Assembly (NCBI RefSeq): GCF_035975855.1
Contig: NZ_CP109055.1
Span: 1,302,001 to 1,366,000, forward strand
Length of the DNA stretch: 64,000 nt
Direction of reading: 5' to 3'
Source of the DNA: Streptomyces sp. NBC_01304
GTDB lineage: Bacteria > Actinomycetota > Actinomycetes > Streptomycetales > Streptomycetaceae
In this document: positions 8,369-17,563 of the stretch, piece by piece
Layout: each line of letters begins with the position of its first letter
Position numbering within the stretch: the stretch's first letter is position 1
The notes under the pieces: generated by a model
The model's database searches: none
What the model was told of the DNA's origin: nothing
Seen by the model: only the letters and a program-made list of their open reading frames with translations
Program-made: the position numbers and the translations under genes

Positions 8369-9394
8369 TCACGTCGACTCGCGCTGCACCAGCTCCGTCG
8401 GGAGTATCACCGCCGCCGGGTCCTCGCCGCCGATCTGGGCCAGCAGCACCCGGACCATCTCGGCGCTGATCCGGTCCCAGGGCTGACGGATGGTGGTGAG
8501 GCTCGGGTTCGCCGAGGTGGCCGCCGGCGAGTCGTCGAATCCGGCGACCGCGATGTCCTGCGGGACGCTGCGCCCGGCCCGCTGCAGTGCGGTGAGGACG
8601 CCCTGCGCCATCAGGTCGGAGGCGACGAACACCGCGTCCAGGTCCGGGGCCCCGGCGAGCAGCCGCTCGGCGGCGGCCTCACCGCTCGCGCGGCTGTAGT
8701 CGCCGGACACGACAAGGCTCTCGTCCACGTCGATGCCCGCCTCGGCAAGGACCTCCCGGTAGCCCGCGAGGCGTTCGACACCGCCGGGGGTGTCGAGCGG
8801 GCCGGTCACCGTGGCGATCCGGCGACGGCCGAGGGAGAGCAGGTGGCGGACCATGTCGCGGGCGCCGTCGCGGTCGTCCGCGGCGACGTAGCTCACCTTG
8901 GCGCTCTGCCCGATGGGTTTCCCGCACGCCACCAGCGGCACCCCGGCCTCGTGCAGCTCGGCAGCGACCTGGTCGCCGGAGTGGCTGGACACCAGGAGGA
9001 CGCCGTCCACGTGGCCCGCCGAGATGTAGCGCGTGATCCGGCGCCGCTCGTCGGGCGTGCCCGCGATCATCAGGAGCAGCGGAATGTCGTGGGCGGCGAG
9101 GGCCTGCGTACAACCACGCAGCAGGACATTGAAGTTGGGGTCCTCGAAGAACCGCTCCTGCGGCTCGGTGAGCAGGAACCCCACCGAGTCGGACCGGCCG
9201 GTGATCAGCGACCGGGCGTGCCGGTTCACGACGTACCCGGTCTTGCGGATGGCCGCGTCGACCGCCTGCTGCGCGGCCGGGCTGACGTAGTGCCCGCCGT
9301 TGAGCACGCGCGACACCGTGCCCCGCGAGACGCCGGCCTCGCGGGCCACGTCGTGGATCGTCGGCGGCTTGCGCCGTCCCCCGGTAGTGCTCAT
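8369..9394 (-). CDS. LacI-family transcriptional repressor of the galactan uptake operon
   Basis: 341 residues. The HTH reads TIHDVAREAGVSRGTVSRVLNGGHYVSPAAQQAV and is followed by a hinge helix and a periplasmic-binding-like sugar-sensing domain (DAVFVASDLMAQGVLTALQRAGRSVPQDIAVAGFDDSP). It is the last gene of the binding protein-permease-permease-LacI operon, two bases after the second permease. A symmetric LacI-type site overlaps the operon promoter at 12649-12662, so autoregulation is likely. The neighbouring GH42 and GH53 genes suggest that a galacto-oligosaccharide is the inducer. Confidence 0.9.
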   Translation of the reverse strand: MSTTGGRRKPPTIHDVAREAGVSRGTVSRVLNGGHYVSPAAQQAVDAAIRKTGYVVNRHARSLITGRSDSVGFLLTEPQERFFEDPNFNVLLRGCTQALAAHDIPLLLMIAGTPDERRRITRYISAGHVDGVLLVSSHSGDQVAAELHEAGVPLVACGKPIGQSAKVSYVAADDRDGARDMVRHLLSLGRRRIATVTGPLDTPGGVERLAGYREVLAEAGIDVDESLVVSGDYSRASGEAAAERLLAGAPDLDAVFVASDLMAQGVLTALQRAGRSVPQDIAVAGFDDSPAATSANPSLTTIRQPWDRISAEMVRVLLAQIGGEDPAAVILPTELVQREST

Positions 9395-9396
9395 GG

Positions 9397-10329
9397 TCAC
9401 GACTTTACGGCTCCTGACAGCAGATCCAGGCTCCAGAAGCGCTGGATGACGAGGAACAGCGCGATCAGCGGGACGACCGCGAGGAGTGCGCCGGTGATGA
9501 CGAGGGTGTACAACGCCGGGGTGTTGGAGCCCTGTTCGAGCAGGGTGAACAGGCCGAGCGTGATCGGGAACTTCTCGTCGTCGCTGAGCATGATGTACGG
9601 CAGCAGGAAGTTGTTCCAGATGGCCACGAACTGGAAGAGGAAGACGGTCACCAGACCCGGGACCATCATCGGCAGCGCGACGCGGAGGAAGATCCGCCAT
9701 TCGCTCGCGCCGTCCATCCGGCCGGCCTCCACCACGTCGGCGGGGACGGCGGCGGCAGCGTAGATGCGTGCCAGATAGACGCCGTACGGGGAGAGGATCA
9801 GCGGCAGCAGGACCGAGGCGTAGGAGTCCGTCAAGTCGGCCTTGGCCAGGAGCAGATACTGCGGGACGGCGAGAATCACCGGGGGCATGAGGACGCCGGC
9901 CATGAGGACGTTGAAGACGGTCTCGCGGCCGCGGAAGCGGTAGATCGCGAGGGCGTAGCCGCTGATCGCGGAGACGGCGGTGGAGAGCAGGGCTCCGATG
10001 CCCGCGTAGAAGGCGGAGTTGGCCATCCACTGCCAGTAGACGCCGTCGCGGTAGGCGGAGAGGTCCTTGACGTTCTGGGTGAAGCCGGTGCCGGGCCAGA
10101 ACGTGAAGGTGGAGAAGAGTTCGCTGCCGGACTTGGTGGCGGCGATCACCACCCACAGCACGGGCAGCAGGCAGTACAGGGCGCCGAGCAGGAGTGCGGC
10201 GGTCGGGACGAGGGCGATGCGGCGGCGCAGGGGCGGGCCCTGGGCTGTGCCGGGGGTGGTGCCTGCGGCCGGGGCGGACTTTCGTGTGGCGGATGCGCTG
10301 GGCGAGACCGGCGCATGAGGCGCGCTCAT
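9397..10329 (-). CDS. Sugar ABC transporter permease (MalG-type)
   Basis: 310 residues with six predicted membrane helices and the cytoplasmic EAA loop VEAGRMDGASEWRIFLRVALPMMVPGLVTV, the site where the ATPase docks. The N-terminal 45 residues are a Ser/Ala/Pro-rich cytoplasmic extension. It overlaps the preceding permease gene by ATGA, which implies coupled translation. No ATPase is encoded in the operon; as in other Streptomyces CUT1 systems it probably uses a shared MsiK-type ATPase encoded elsewhere. Confidence 0.9.
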   Translation of the reverse strand: MSAPHAPVSPSASATRKSAPAAGTTPGTAQGPPLRRRIALVPTAALLLGALYCLLPVLWVVIAATKSGSELFSTFTFWPGTGFTQNVKDLSAYRDGVYWQWMANSAFYAGIGALLSTAVSAISGYALAIYRFRGRETVFNVLMAGVLMPPVILAVPQYLLLAKADLTDSYASVLLPLILSPYGVYLARIYAAAAVPADVVEAGRMDGASEWRIFLRVALPMMVPGLVTVFLFQFVAIWNNFLLPYIMLSDDEKFPITLGLFTLLEQGSNTPALYTLVITGALLAVVPLIALFLVIQRFWSLDLLSGAVKS

Positions 10330-11249
10330 CGGGCATTCCCTTGTCTGGTACGGGAGTTCGCGGCGCGCAGGAACCCGAAGGACGCGGCGAGTGTGACGAC
10401 GGCGATGAGGACGGCCTCGGCGGCCGCGGAGTAGAGGTCGCCCTTGCCGAAGGCGTCCTGGTACACCTTCATCAGCGGACTCCAGGTGGTGGACACGGAG
10501 TTGGTGAGGGGCTTGAGGGTGGTGGGCTCGCTGAACACCTGGAGCGTCGCGATGATCGAGAAGAAGAAGGTCAGCACCAGGGAGGGTGCGACCATCGGGA
10601 TCTTGATCCGAAGGGCGATCTGCAGGGGTGAGCAGCCGTCCAGTTTGGCCGCCTCGTAGACCTCGGCGGGGATGGCCCGCAGTGAGGTGTAGATGACGAT
10701 CATGTTGAAGCCGGTGCCGCCCCAGACCGCGATGTTGGACAGGGCGAGGTAGAGGGGTCCGCCGTCGAGCAGGTCCGGTTGGGGCATGCCCAGCTTGTCC
10801 AGGACGTAGTAGAAGGGGCTGACGTCCGGGAGGTAGAGGAAACCCCAGAGCAGCGCCGCGACGACGCCCGGGATGGCGTACGGCAGGAAGATCGCGAGCC
10901 GGGTGAACGGGGCGAGGCGGACCCGCTCGGTGTCGAGGAGCAGCGCGAAGAGCAGGGCGAGGCCGAGCATCACGGGGATGACGATCGCGCCGTAGCCGAG
11001 GACGCGCAGGGCGCCGGCCAGGAGTTCGGATTCGGTGAGGGCGTCGGCGTAGTTCGTGAGGCCGGCCCAGACTTCGCTGCGGGCGCCCTTGCCGAGGCCG
11101 AGGCCCTTGACCTCGACCTTGTGCAGGCTGAGCCAGAGCGCGTAGCCGATGGGCAGGACGAAGAAGAGGGCGAAGAGGATGCCCGCGGGGAGGAGGAAGC
11201 CGTACGGGGCGCCCTTGGCCCCGTACGACTGCCGGCGTGCCTTGGTCAC
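10326..11249 (-). CDS. Sugar ABC transporter permease (MalF-type)
   Basis: 307 residues from the GTG at 11249, whose first bases overlap the stop of the binding-protein gene (GTGA). It has six membrane segments and the EAA loop YEAAKLDGCSPLQIALRIKIPMVAPSLVL. A longer upstream frame is only the shadow of the binding-protein gene. It pairs with the next permease to form the membrane channel of the importer. Confidence 0.9.
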   Translation of the reverse strand: MTKARRQSYGAKGAPYGFLLPAGILFALFFVLPIGYALWLSLHKVEVKGLGLGKGARSEVWAGLTNYADALTESELLAGALRVLGYGAIVIPVMLGLALLFALLLDTERVRLAPFTRLAIFLPYAIPGVVAALLWGFLYLPDVSPFYYVLDKLGMPQPDLLDGGPLYLALSNIAVWGGTGFNMIVIYTSLRAIPAEVYEAAKLDGCSPLQIALRIKIPMVAPSLVLTFFFSIIATLQVFSEPTTLKPLTNSVSTTWSPLMKVYQDAFGKGDLYSAAAEAVLIAVVTLAASFGFLRAANSRTRQGNAR

Positions 11250-12592
11250 TCCGCGACCTCGAAGCCCTGCTTCTTGAGGTCGGCGACGGTCTCGTCCTGC
11301 ATCTTGGTCAGGGCGGCGCCGAAGTCCGACTTGTCCTTGGCGGCGACGCCGAAGGCGTCCCTGAAGGTGGTGTAGGCGACGTTCACGTTCGGGCCCCACG
11401 CGGAGGGTGCGGTGTTCTTCGCGATGCCCGCGGCGGTGGTGTAGAAGTCCGGCTGGTTGGCGAAATAGGCCGGAGGCTGCGCGAGTGCGCCGCTGGTCTG
11501 GGCGGCGGTGGCGGCGGGGTAGATGCCGCCCTCCTTGACCAGGGCGGCCAGCGCCTTCGGGTCGGTGTTCAGCCAGGCGGCGAACTTCGCGGCGGCCGCC
11601 TGGTGCTTGGAGTCGGTGGTGACGGCGGTGGAGGAGCCGCCCCAGTTGCCGGTGACGTCGTCGCCCGCGCTCCACTGCGGCAGCGGGGCCATGGCCCACT
11701 TGCCCTTGGTGTCCGGGGCGCCGGTGGTGAGGGTGCCGGGGGCCCAGACCGCGCTGACCCAGGCGATCTGCTTGCCGGTGTTGAGGGCCTTGTTCCAGGC
11801 CGGCGTGTACATGGGCTGGTTGTCGATGGCGCCCTCCTCGACGAGCCCGCCCCAGAAGTCGGCGACCTTCCGGGTGGCCGCGTCGTCGATGCCGACCTTC
11901 CACTTGTCGCCCGAGGTGGTCCACCACTTGGCGCCGGCCTGCTGGGCGAGGCCCGCGAAGAGGCCGGAGTCGTTGGCGGAGAACGTGGTGAGGTCCCTGT
12001 CGGGGGCCTTCTCCTTCAGGGTTCGGGCGGTTCGGGCGAACTCGTCCCAGGTCTTCGGGACCTGCAGGCCGTACTTCTTGAAGAGGTCGGCGCGGTAGTA
12101 GAACATCATCGGCCCGGAATCCTGCGGGATGCCGTACACCGCGTCGGTGCCCAGGGTGGTCTGTTGCCAGACGCCGTCGGCGAACTTGCCCTTTGCGTCG
12201 CCCACTTCGCCGGATATGTCGGCGAGGGCGTCATTGCTGACGAGGGTCGGCACGGCCTGGTACTCGGCCTGGACCAGGTCCGGCGCCTTGTGGGCCTTGT
12301 GTGCGGTGAGGATCTTGGTGACCAGGGTGTCGCCGGACGCCTGCTTCTTGAAGGTGACCGAGATCTGGTCCTTCTTGCCCGGACCGTCGTTCCACAGGTC
12401 CACGACCTTGTCCATGCCGGGCGTCCAGCTCCAGTACGTCAGCGACACCGGGCCCGATTCCGCCTCGCCGTCGTCGGACGAACCGCAGGCGGTGAGGGCG
12501 GTTGCGCCGAGGGCTGCGGCAGCGGCGACGGCCACGAGGCGGTGCGGCAGCACGTGCGACTTGGACCTGACGGGCGCGGATCTGTGTGGCAT
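11246..12592 (-). CDS. Sugar ABC transporter substrate-binding lipoprotein (galactan unit)
   Basis: 448 residues. The leader ends in the lipobox LTAC (C36), so the protein is lipid-anchored outside the membrane. The extracellular solute-binding family 1 pattern is clear: VSLTYWSWTPGMDKVVDLWN, YGIPQDSGPMMFYYRADLFKKYGL and WDEFARTARTLKEK. It is the first gene of a four-gene operon with a strong promoter and LacI operator just upstream, and it is divergent from GH42. Uptake of beta-galacto-oligosaccharides made by the GH53 enzyme is the most economical reading, but the ligand is inferred from neighbours only. Confidence 0.9.
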   Translation of the reverse strand: MPHRSAPVRSKSHVLPHRLVAVAAAAALGATALTACGSSDDGEAESGPVSLTYWSWTPGMDKVVDLWNDGPGKKDQISVTFKKQASGDTLVTKILTAHKAHKAPDLVQAEYQAVPTLVSNDALADISGEVGDAKGKFADGVWQQTTLGTDAVYGIPQDSGPMMFYYRADLFKKYGLQVPKTWDEFARTARTLKEKAPDRDLTTFSANDSGLFAGLAQQAGAKWWTTSGDKWKVGIDDAATRKVADFWGGLVEEGAIDNQPMYTPAWNKALNTGKQIAWVSAVWAPGTLTTGAPDTKGKWAMAPLPQWSAGDDVTGNWGGSSTAVTTDSKHQAAAAKFAAWLNTDPKALAALVKEGGIYPAATAAQTSGALAQPPAYFANQPDFYTTAAGIAKNTAPSAWGPNVNVAYTTFRDAFGVAAKDKSDFGAALTKMQDETVADLKKQGFEVAE

Positions 12593-12648
12593 GGATCAAT
12601 CTCCCCTGAGCTGGGCCTCCGCTCTGCCGCGGAGGCCTGCCATGCTTC

Positions 12649-12690
12649 TGTGAGCGTTCACAGTAGAGAAACATCCAGGACACTTGTCAA
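12649..12690 (-). promoter_or_regulatory. Promoter and LacI operator of the galactan ABC operon
   Basis: On the minus strand TTGACA (12690-12685) and TCTACT (12667-12662) are separated by 17 bases, a near-consensus housekeeping promoter. The palindrome TGTGAGCGTTCACA with a central CG (12649-12662) touches the -10 box and covers the expected start point. The arms TGTGA/TCACA are perfect and one inner pair is mismatched. The position and CG centre fit a LacI-family repressor site. Confidence 0.75.
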
Positions 12691-12777
12691 TGGTTGTTGC
12701 TGTGCGGTTATGTTGGGCTCACACCGCTGATGATGTGTGTGCACGTTCCCAAATGATCGAACTTCCGGGAGAGATCC

Positions 12778-14847
12778 ATGCCGTTGACCCCCGAGGCCGC
12801 CCCTCTCACGGGCACTCCCACGGGCACTCCCCTGGGCACCCCCTTGGGCCTGCCGCGGCTCGCCTTCGGCGGGGACTACAACCCCGAGCAGTGGCCCGAG
12901 TCGGTCTGGGCCGAGGACGTGCGGCTGATGCGCGAGGCCGGCGTGACGATGGTGAGCGTCGGGATCTTCTCCTGGGCGCTGCTCGAACCCGCCCCGGGCG
13001 TCCACGAGTTCGGCTGGCTCGACCGGCTCCTCGAGTTGCTGCACGAGAACGGCATCCGCGTCGACCTGGCCACTCCCACGGTCGCGCCGCCCGCCTGGTT
13101 CTACCGCGAGCACCCCGAGGCGCTGCCCGTCACCGCCGACGGCGTGCGCCACGAGTTCGGCTCACGCGGCGCCATCTGCCACAGCAGTCCGGCCTATCGG
13201 GCGGCCGCGGCCGACATCACCACGCGGCTCGCCGAGCGGTACGCCGCCCACCCGGCGCTCGCGCTGTGGCACGTGCACAACGAGTACGGCGTCCCCGTCT
13301 CGGCCTGCTACTGCGACACCTGCGCCGCCCACTTCCGCCGCTGGCTGGCGGCGACGTACGAGACGGTCGACGGCGTCAACGAGGCCTGGGGAACGGCCTT
13401 CTGGGGCCAGCGGTACGCGGACCTGGAGCAGATCAACCCACCCCGGCTGACCCCGACCGTGGGCAATCCGGCGCAGGAGCTCGACTACCGGCGCTTCGCC
13501 GACGCCACGATGCGCGAGAACTTCGTGGCCGAGCGGGACATCCTGCACCGCCTGTCCCCCGGCATACCGGTGACCACCAACTTCATGACCGCGCTGAGCC
13601 AGTGCGACACCGTCGACTACTGGGCGTGGGGGCGCGAGGTCGACCTCGTCTCCAACGACCACTACCTGATCACCGACGGCCGTCGTACGCACGTCAATCT
13701 GGCCATGACCGCCGACCTCACCCGCTCGGTGGCGGGCGGCGCCCCCTGGCTGCTCATGGAGCACGCCACCTCGGGCGTGAGCTGGCAGCCCCGCAACCCG
13801 GCCAAGGCGCCGGGCGAGATGGCCCGAAACTCCCTGGCCCATGTGGCGCGCGGCTCGGACGGCGCGATGTTCTTCCAGTGGCGGCAGTCGCGGCGCGGCG
13901 CGGAGAAGTTCCACTCGGCGATGCTGCCGCACGCGGGCACCGAGTCGCGGGTGTGGCGCGAGGTGGTCGAACTCGGCGCTGCCGTCGACTCGTTGAGCAC
14001 GCTCAAGGGGACCCGGACGGTGGCCGATGTCGCCGTGCTGTGGGACTGGCAGTCGTGGTGGGCGCAGAGCCTGCAGTGGCGGCCGAGCGAGGACCATGAC
14101 GCGCGCGAGCGCGCAGACAGCTTCTACGAGGCCCTGTACGACCGCCACTTGACGGTCGACTTCGCCCACCCGGAGGCCGATCTGTCGGCTTATCCCCTTG
14201 TCGTCGTGCCCGCCCTGTACCTGATGACCCAGGCCGCGGGCGACAACCTGCGCGCCTATGTCGAGCAGGGCGGCACGCTCGTCGTCTCCTACTTCTCCGG
14301 CATCGTCGACGAGCACGACGCCGTGCATCCCGGCGCGTATCCGGGACCGCTGCGCGACGTACTCGGCCTGACCGTCGAGGAGTTCTCGCCGTTGCTCGCC
14401 GGGCAGCAGGTGCGGGTCACTGCCGTCGACGGTTCGGCGCTGGTCGGCGACGTATGGACGGAGTTCGTGGTGCCGCGCGGGGCCGAGACCGTGTGGACGT
14501 ACGCCGACGGGCCCGCCGCCGGACTGCCGGCCGTCACGCGCAACCGGCTCGGCGAGGGCTCCGCCTGGTACGTCTCCACCCGGCTCGGCGCCGGCGACCT
14601 CGACGCCCTGCTCGGCCCGGCCTGCGAGGACGCCGGGATCGCGCCGCGTGCCGAGCTGCCGCGCGATGTCGAAGTGGTGCGCCGCAGCGGCGAGTCGGGC
14701 ACGTATCTGTTCACGGTCAATCACACCGCCGCCGAGGTGAAGGTGCCGGTGGACGCACCCGGCACCGAGCTGCTCACCGGCGAGCGTGCCGCGGGGCGCC
14801 TCGCCGTGCCCGCGGGCGCCGTGCGGGTCGTACGCCTCGACGGCTGA
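12778..14847 (+). CDS. GH42 beta-galactosidase
   Basis: 689 residues, no signal peptide, so probably intracellular. The GH42 A-domain starts at about residue 28 with FGGDYNPEQWPESVW. The acid/base is Glu169 (WHVHNEYG) and the nucleophile Glu328 (WLLMEHATS). Cys134, Cys177, Cys179 and Cys182 match the four zinc cysteines of the family. The trimerisation domain (about 390-610) and C-terminal beta domain follow. The first 24 residues contain a TGTPLGTP repeat not needed for the fold. It hydrolyses terminal beta-galactosides, plausibly from the galactan fragments imported by the divergent ABC system. The start has GGGAGAG upstream. Confidence 0.93.
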   Translation: MPLTPEAAPLTGTPTGTPLGTPLGLPRLAFGGDYNPEQWPESVWAEDVRLMREAGVTMVSVGIFSWALLEPAPGVHEFGWLDRLLELLHENGIRVDLATPTVAPPAWFYREHPEALPVTADGVRHEFGSRGAICHSSPAYRAAAADITTRLAERYAAHPALALWHVHNEYGVPVSACYCDTCAAHFRRWLAATYETVDGVNEAWGTAFWGQRYADLEQINPPRLTPTVGNPAQELDYRRFADATMRENFVAERDILHRLSPGIPVTTNFMTALSQCDTVDYWAWGREVDLVSNDHYLITDGRRTHVNLAMTADLTRSVAGGAPWLLMEHATSGVSWQPRNPAKAPGEMARNSLAHVARGSDGAMFFQWRQSRRGAEKFHSAMLPHAGTESRVWREVVELGAAVDSLSTLKGTRTVADVAVLWDWQSWWAQSLQWRPSEDHDARERADSFYEALYDRHLTVDFAHPEADLSAYPLVVVPALYLMTQAAGDNLRAYVEQGGTLVVSYFSGIVDEHDAVHPGAYPGPLRDVLGLTVEEFSPLLAGQQVRVTAVDGSALVGDVWTEFVVPRGAETVWTYADGPAAGLPAVTRNRLGEGSAWYVSTRLGAGDLDALLGPACEDAGIAPRAELPRDVEVVRRSGESGTYLFTVNHTAAEVKVPVDAPGTELLTGERAAGRLAVPAGAVRVVRLDG
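12808..12849 (+). repeat. Twelve-base tandem repeat in the GH42 N-terminus
   Basis: Three to four imperfect copies of GGCACTCCC(A/C)(C/T)G code TGTPTGTPLGTPLG just before the conserved barrel. The second GH42 of the window (63185 onwards) lacks this leader. Confidence 0.6.
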
Positions 14848-14899
14848 TACCCGCTCAAGACTCCGGCCGGATTCCATGGGGGAACTCCCGGCCGGTGAA

Positions 14900-14937
14900 G
14901 GCGGCGCCGTGTTCGAGCCCTCGGGCGCGGCGCCGCC
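14900..14937. terminator. Hairpin between GH42 and GH53
   Basis: GGCGGCGCCG (14900-14909) pairs perfectly with CGGCGCCGCC (14928-14937) around an 18-base loop. The 138-base gap 14848-14985 also has two CCGGCCGG blocks. No U-run follows, so this could be a terminator or a leader structure of the GH53 gene. Confidence 0.4.
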
Positions 14938-14985
14938 GCATGTCCGTACCCCATTCCCGTCCGCCTTCGTCGAAGGGACACGACG

Positions 14986-16554
14986 ATGCTTCCTGCGAGA
15001 CACGCTCTACGGGCCGCGCTGATACCGCTGTTGGCGGGCCTGGCACTGACCGCCCTGCCCGCCGCCCCGGCCCACGCCGCCGCCACGCCCGGCAACGGCG
15101 GCTTCGAGTCGGACGCCACCGGCACCACGACGCCGGCCGGCTGGTCGACGTACTCCGCCGGTGGTCAGAACGCCGCCTCCTTCACCGAGTCCGGTGGGCA
15201 CGGGGGCAGTTACCGGCTCAGCCACTGGTCGTCCTCGGCCTACAAGGTGGAGACCTATCAGTACCTGTCCGGTCTCACCAACGGCACGTACACGCTGACG
15301 GCCTGGGTGCGTTCGGGCGGCGGTCAGAACGCCGCGTACCTGGCGCTGAAGGACTGCGGCAGCGCAGAGCAGCGCACCGATCTGCCGGTCTCCAGCAGCG
15401 GCTGGGTCCGCATCGTGACCTCGGTCGCGGTGACGAACAACCAGTGCACGATCAGCATCAACTCCGATGCGAATGCGGGCAATTGGCTGAACGTGGACGA
15501 CCTGACCTTCACCCCGGGTTCGACCGGCCTGTCCATCAAGGGCTCCGACGTCTCGTCACTCGCCAAGAGCGAAGCCAAGGGCGGCGTCTACCGGAGCAGT
15601 TCCGGTACGAGCGCTGACGCGCTCGGCATCCTGAAGTCCGCCGGACAGAACTACGCCCGCCTCAAGGTGTGGGTGAACCCCGCCGACGGCTACAACAACA
15701 AGGCGCGCGTCCTGGCGATGGCCAAGCGCGTCAAGGCGCAGGGCATGAAGCTCCTGGTCGACTTCCACTACTCCGACACCTGGGCCGACCCGGGCGCCCA
15801 GTCCAAGCCCGCAGCCTGGGCCGGACACTCGTACAGCCAGCTCAAGACCGACGTCTACCACCACACCTACGACGTGCTGAGCGCCCTCAAGGCCCAGGGC
15901 ACCACCGCCGACATGGTGCAGGTCGGCAATGAGATCAACGGCGGGATGCTCTGGTCCGAGGGCTCCACCGACAACTGGCCGCAGCTCGCCGGGCTGCTCA
16001 ACTCCGGCTACGGCGCGGTCAAGGCGGTCAGCTCCGGCACCCCCGTGGCGCTGCACCTCGCCAAGGGCGGCGACCTGGCGGGTACCCGCTGGTGGTTCGA
16101 CGGCGCGGTCGCGAACGGCGTGAAGTTCGATGTGATCGGGCTGTCCTTCTACGGGTACTGGCACGGTTCGCTCGCCGACTTCCAGACCACCCTGGACGAC
16201 GCGGCGGCCCGCTACGGCAAGCCGGTCTTCGTCGCGGAGACGGCGTACCCGTTCCGGCTCGACAGCGAGGACTCGCACGAGAACATCATCAATCTCCCCG
16301 GTGAGCTGGTGTCCGGCTACCCGGCCTCGACGGCCGGGCAGACGAAATGGATGAAGGACATGGCGAGCATCGTGGAGGCCGTCCCCAACGGCCGCGGGCT
16401 CGGCCTCTTCTACTGGGAGTCGACCTGGACCGCGGTCCCCGGCAACGGCTGGGACCCGTCGGATCCGGCGTCGGGGAACGGCTGGGAGAACCAGGCGCTG
16501 TTCGGGTACGACGACAAGGCGCTGCCCGCGATGAGCTGGTTCAGCCACAGGTGA
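14986..16554 (+). CDS. Secreted GH53 arabinogalactan endo-beta-1,4-galactanase
   Basis: 522 residues. A Sec signal peptide ends near AHAA (residue 33). Residues about 35-178 form a beta-sandwich carbohydrate-binding-like domain (GNGGFESD... WLNVDDLTFTPG). The GH53 catalytic domain follows from about 183 (IKGSDVSSLAKSEAKGG), with acid/base Glu316 (QVGNEINGG) and nucleophile Glu418 (VAETAYP). The enzyme cuts beta-1,4-galactan side chains of rhamnogalacturonan I outside the cell. It sits after GH42 on the same strand, so the pair forms the extracellular and intracellular steps of galactan use. Confidence 0.93.
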   Translation: MLPARHALRAALIPLLAGLALTALPAAPAHAAATPGNGGFESDATGTTTPAGWSTYSAGGQNAASFTESGGHGGSYRLSHWSSSAYKVETYQYLSGLTNGTYTLTAWVRSGGGQNAAYLALKDCGSAEQRTDLPVSSSGWVRIVTSVAVTNNQCTISINSDANAGNWLNVDDLTFTPGSTGLSIKGSDVSSLAKSEAKGGVYRSSSGTSADALGILKSAGQNYARLKVWVNPADGYNNKARVLAMAKRVKAQGMKLLVDFHYSDTWADPGAQSKPAAWAGHSYSQLKTDVYHHTYDVLSALKAQGTTADMVQVGNEINGGMLWSEGSTDNWPQLAGLLNSGYGAVKAVSSGTPVALHLAKGGDLAGTRWWFDGAVANGVKFDVIGLSFYGYWHGSLADFQTTLDDAAARYGKPVFVAETAYPFRLDSEDSHENIINLPGELVSGYPASTAGQTKWMKDMASIVEAVPNGRGLGLFYWESTWTAVPGNGWDPSDPASGNGWENQALFGYDDKALPAMSWFSHR

Positions 16555-16606
16555 ACGACAGGCTGCGGCCAGCGTCTGCCAAGATCCGTTCCCTAGCGTC
16601 TCGTTC

Positions 16607-17560
16607 ATGACAGCAGAACACGCGGACAACAGGGTGAGCAGGCGTCGGGCGCTGGCCATCGGCGGTGGTGCCGTGGCGGGTGCGGGTGCGGTCGCCGCGG
16701 TCGGCTTCCACGCCTTCGCGACCGATTCCGGCACCACCGAGGGCACCACCGCTGCTGCCGCCGACTCCGAGAGCTCGGCGGCCGCCGGGCAGTGCGTGCT
16801 GATGGCCGGCGTCACCGAGGGGCCGTACTACCTGGACGACGCGCTCGTCCGCAAGGACATCACCGAGGGCAAGGCGGGCGTCCCGCTGGACCTGGAGATC
16901 ACCGTGCAGGACACCACGGAGTCCTGCAGTCCGGTGAAGGGCGCCGCGGTGGAGATCTGGCACTGCGACGCCTGGGGCTACTACTCCGGCTACACCACGG
17001 CCAATCCGGGCGGCAGCGCACCGGCGGAGAGCGAGGACGGCTCCACCGCGAACGACAAGACGTACCTGCGCGGCTACCAGGTCGCGGGCGGCAACGGCGT
17101 CGTCAGGTTCAGGACGATCTTCCCCGGCTGGTACACGCCGCGCACCTGCCACATCCATGTGAAGGTGCACACCGGCGGTGAGAAGTCGGACGGCACGTAC
17201 GAGGGCGGCAAGGTCAACTTCACCGGGCAGCTGTTCTTCGACGACGACGTCGCACAGTCGGTCTTCGAGATCGAGCCGTACGCGCAGCACACCGGCAGCT
17301 GGACCAGGCTCGCGGACGACATGGTGTACGACGGCAAGGGGGCGGCGAGCGGTCTGCTGACCCTCGCGGCGGTCAACAAGAACAAGCCGGAGAAGGGGTA
17401 CCGGGGCACGATCGTCCTCGGCATCGATCCGGACGCCGAGAGCACCGGCGCGGGCGGTGGAGCGGGCGGTGGAGGTGAGCCTCCGGCCGGCGGTGAAGGC
17501 GGTGAGCCGCCGAGCGGGGCCCCGACCGGCGGGGCGCCCACCGCATCAGCGTCCTCCTAG
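16607..17560 (+). CDS. Tat-exported intradiol dioxygenase-like protein
   Basis: 317 residues. The leader NRVSRRRALAIGGGAVAGAGAVAAVGF is a twin-arginine signal. The dioxygenase core carries the non-heme iron ligand pattern: Tyr in EGPYY (74/75), Tyr176 (FPGWY), His182 and His184 (TCHIHVKVH). The last 45 residues are a Gly/Pro/Glu-rich tail of low complexity. Intradiol enzymes open catechol rings with O2; extracellular Streptomyces relatives are thought to act on lignin-derived aromatics. That would fit the plant-cell-wall context, but the substrate is inferred. Confidence 0.85.
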   Translation: MTAEHADNRVSRRRALAIGGGAVAGAGAVAAVGFHAFATDSGTTEGTTAAAADSESSAAAGQCVLMAGVTEGPYYLDDALVRKDITEGKAGVPLDLEITVQDTTESCSPVKGAAVEIWHCDAWGYYSGYTTANPGGSAPAESEDGSTANDKTYLRGYQVAGGNGVVRFRTIFPGWYTPRTCHIHVKVHTGGEKSDGTYEGGKVNFTGQLFFDDDVAQSVFEIEPYAQHTGSWTRLADDMVYDGKGAASGLLTLAAVNKNKPEKGYRGTIVLGIDPDAESTGAGGGAGGGGEPPAGGEGGEPPSGAPTGGAPTASASS

Positions 17561-17563
17561 CCC

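Noticed and set aside
12691-12777. A second LacI operator in front of GH42
   Set aside because: The TGTGTGTGCACGTTCC stretch near the start has only partial similarity and no symmetric CG-centred core.
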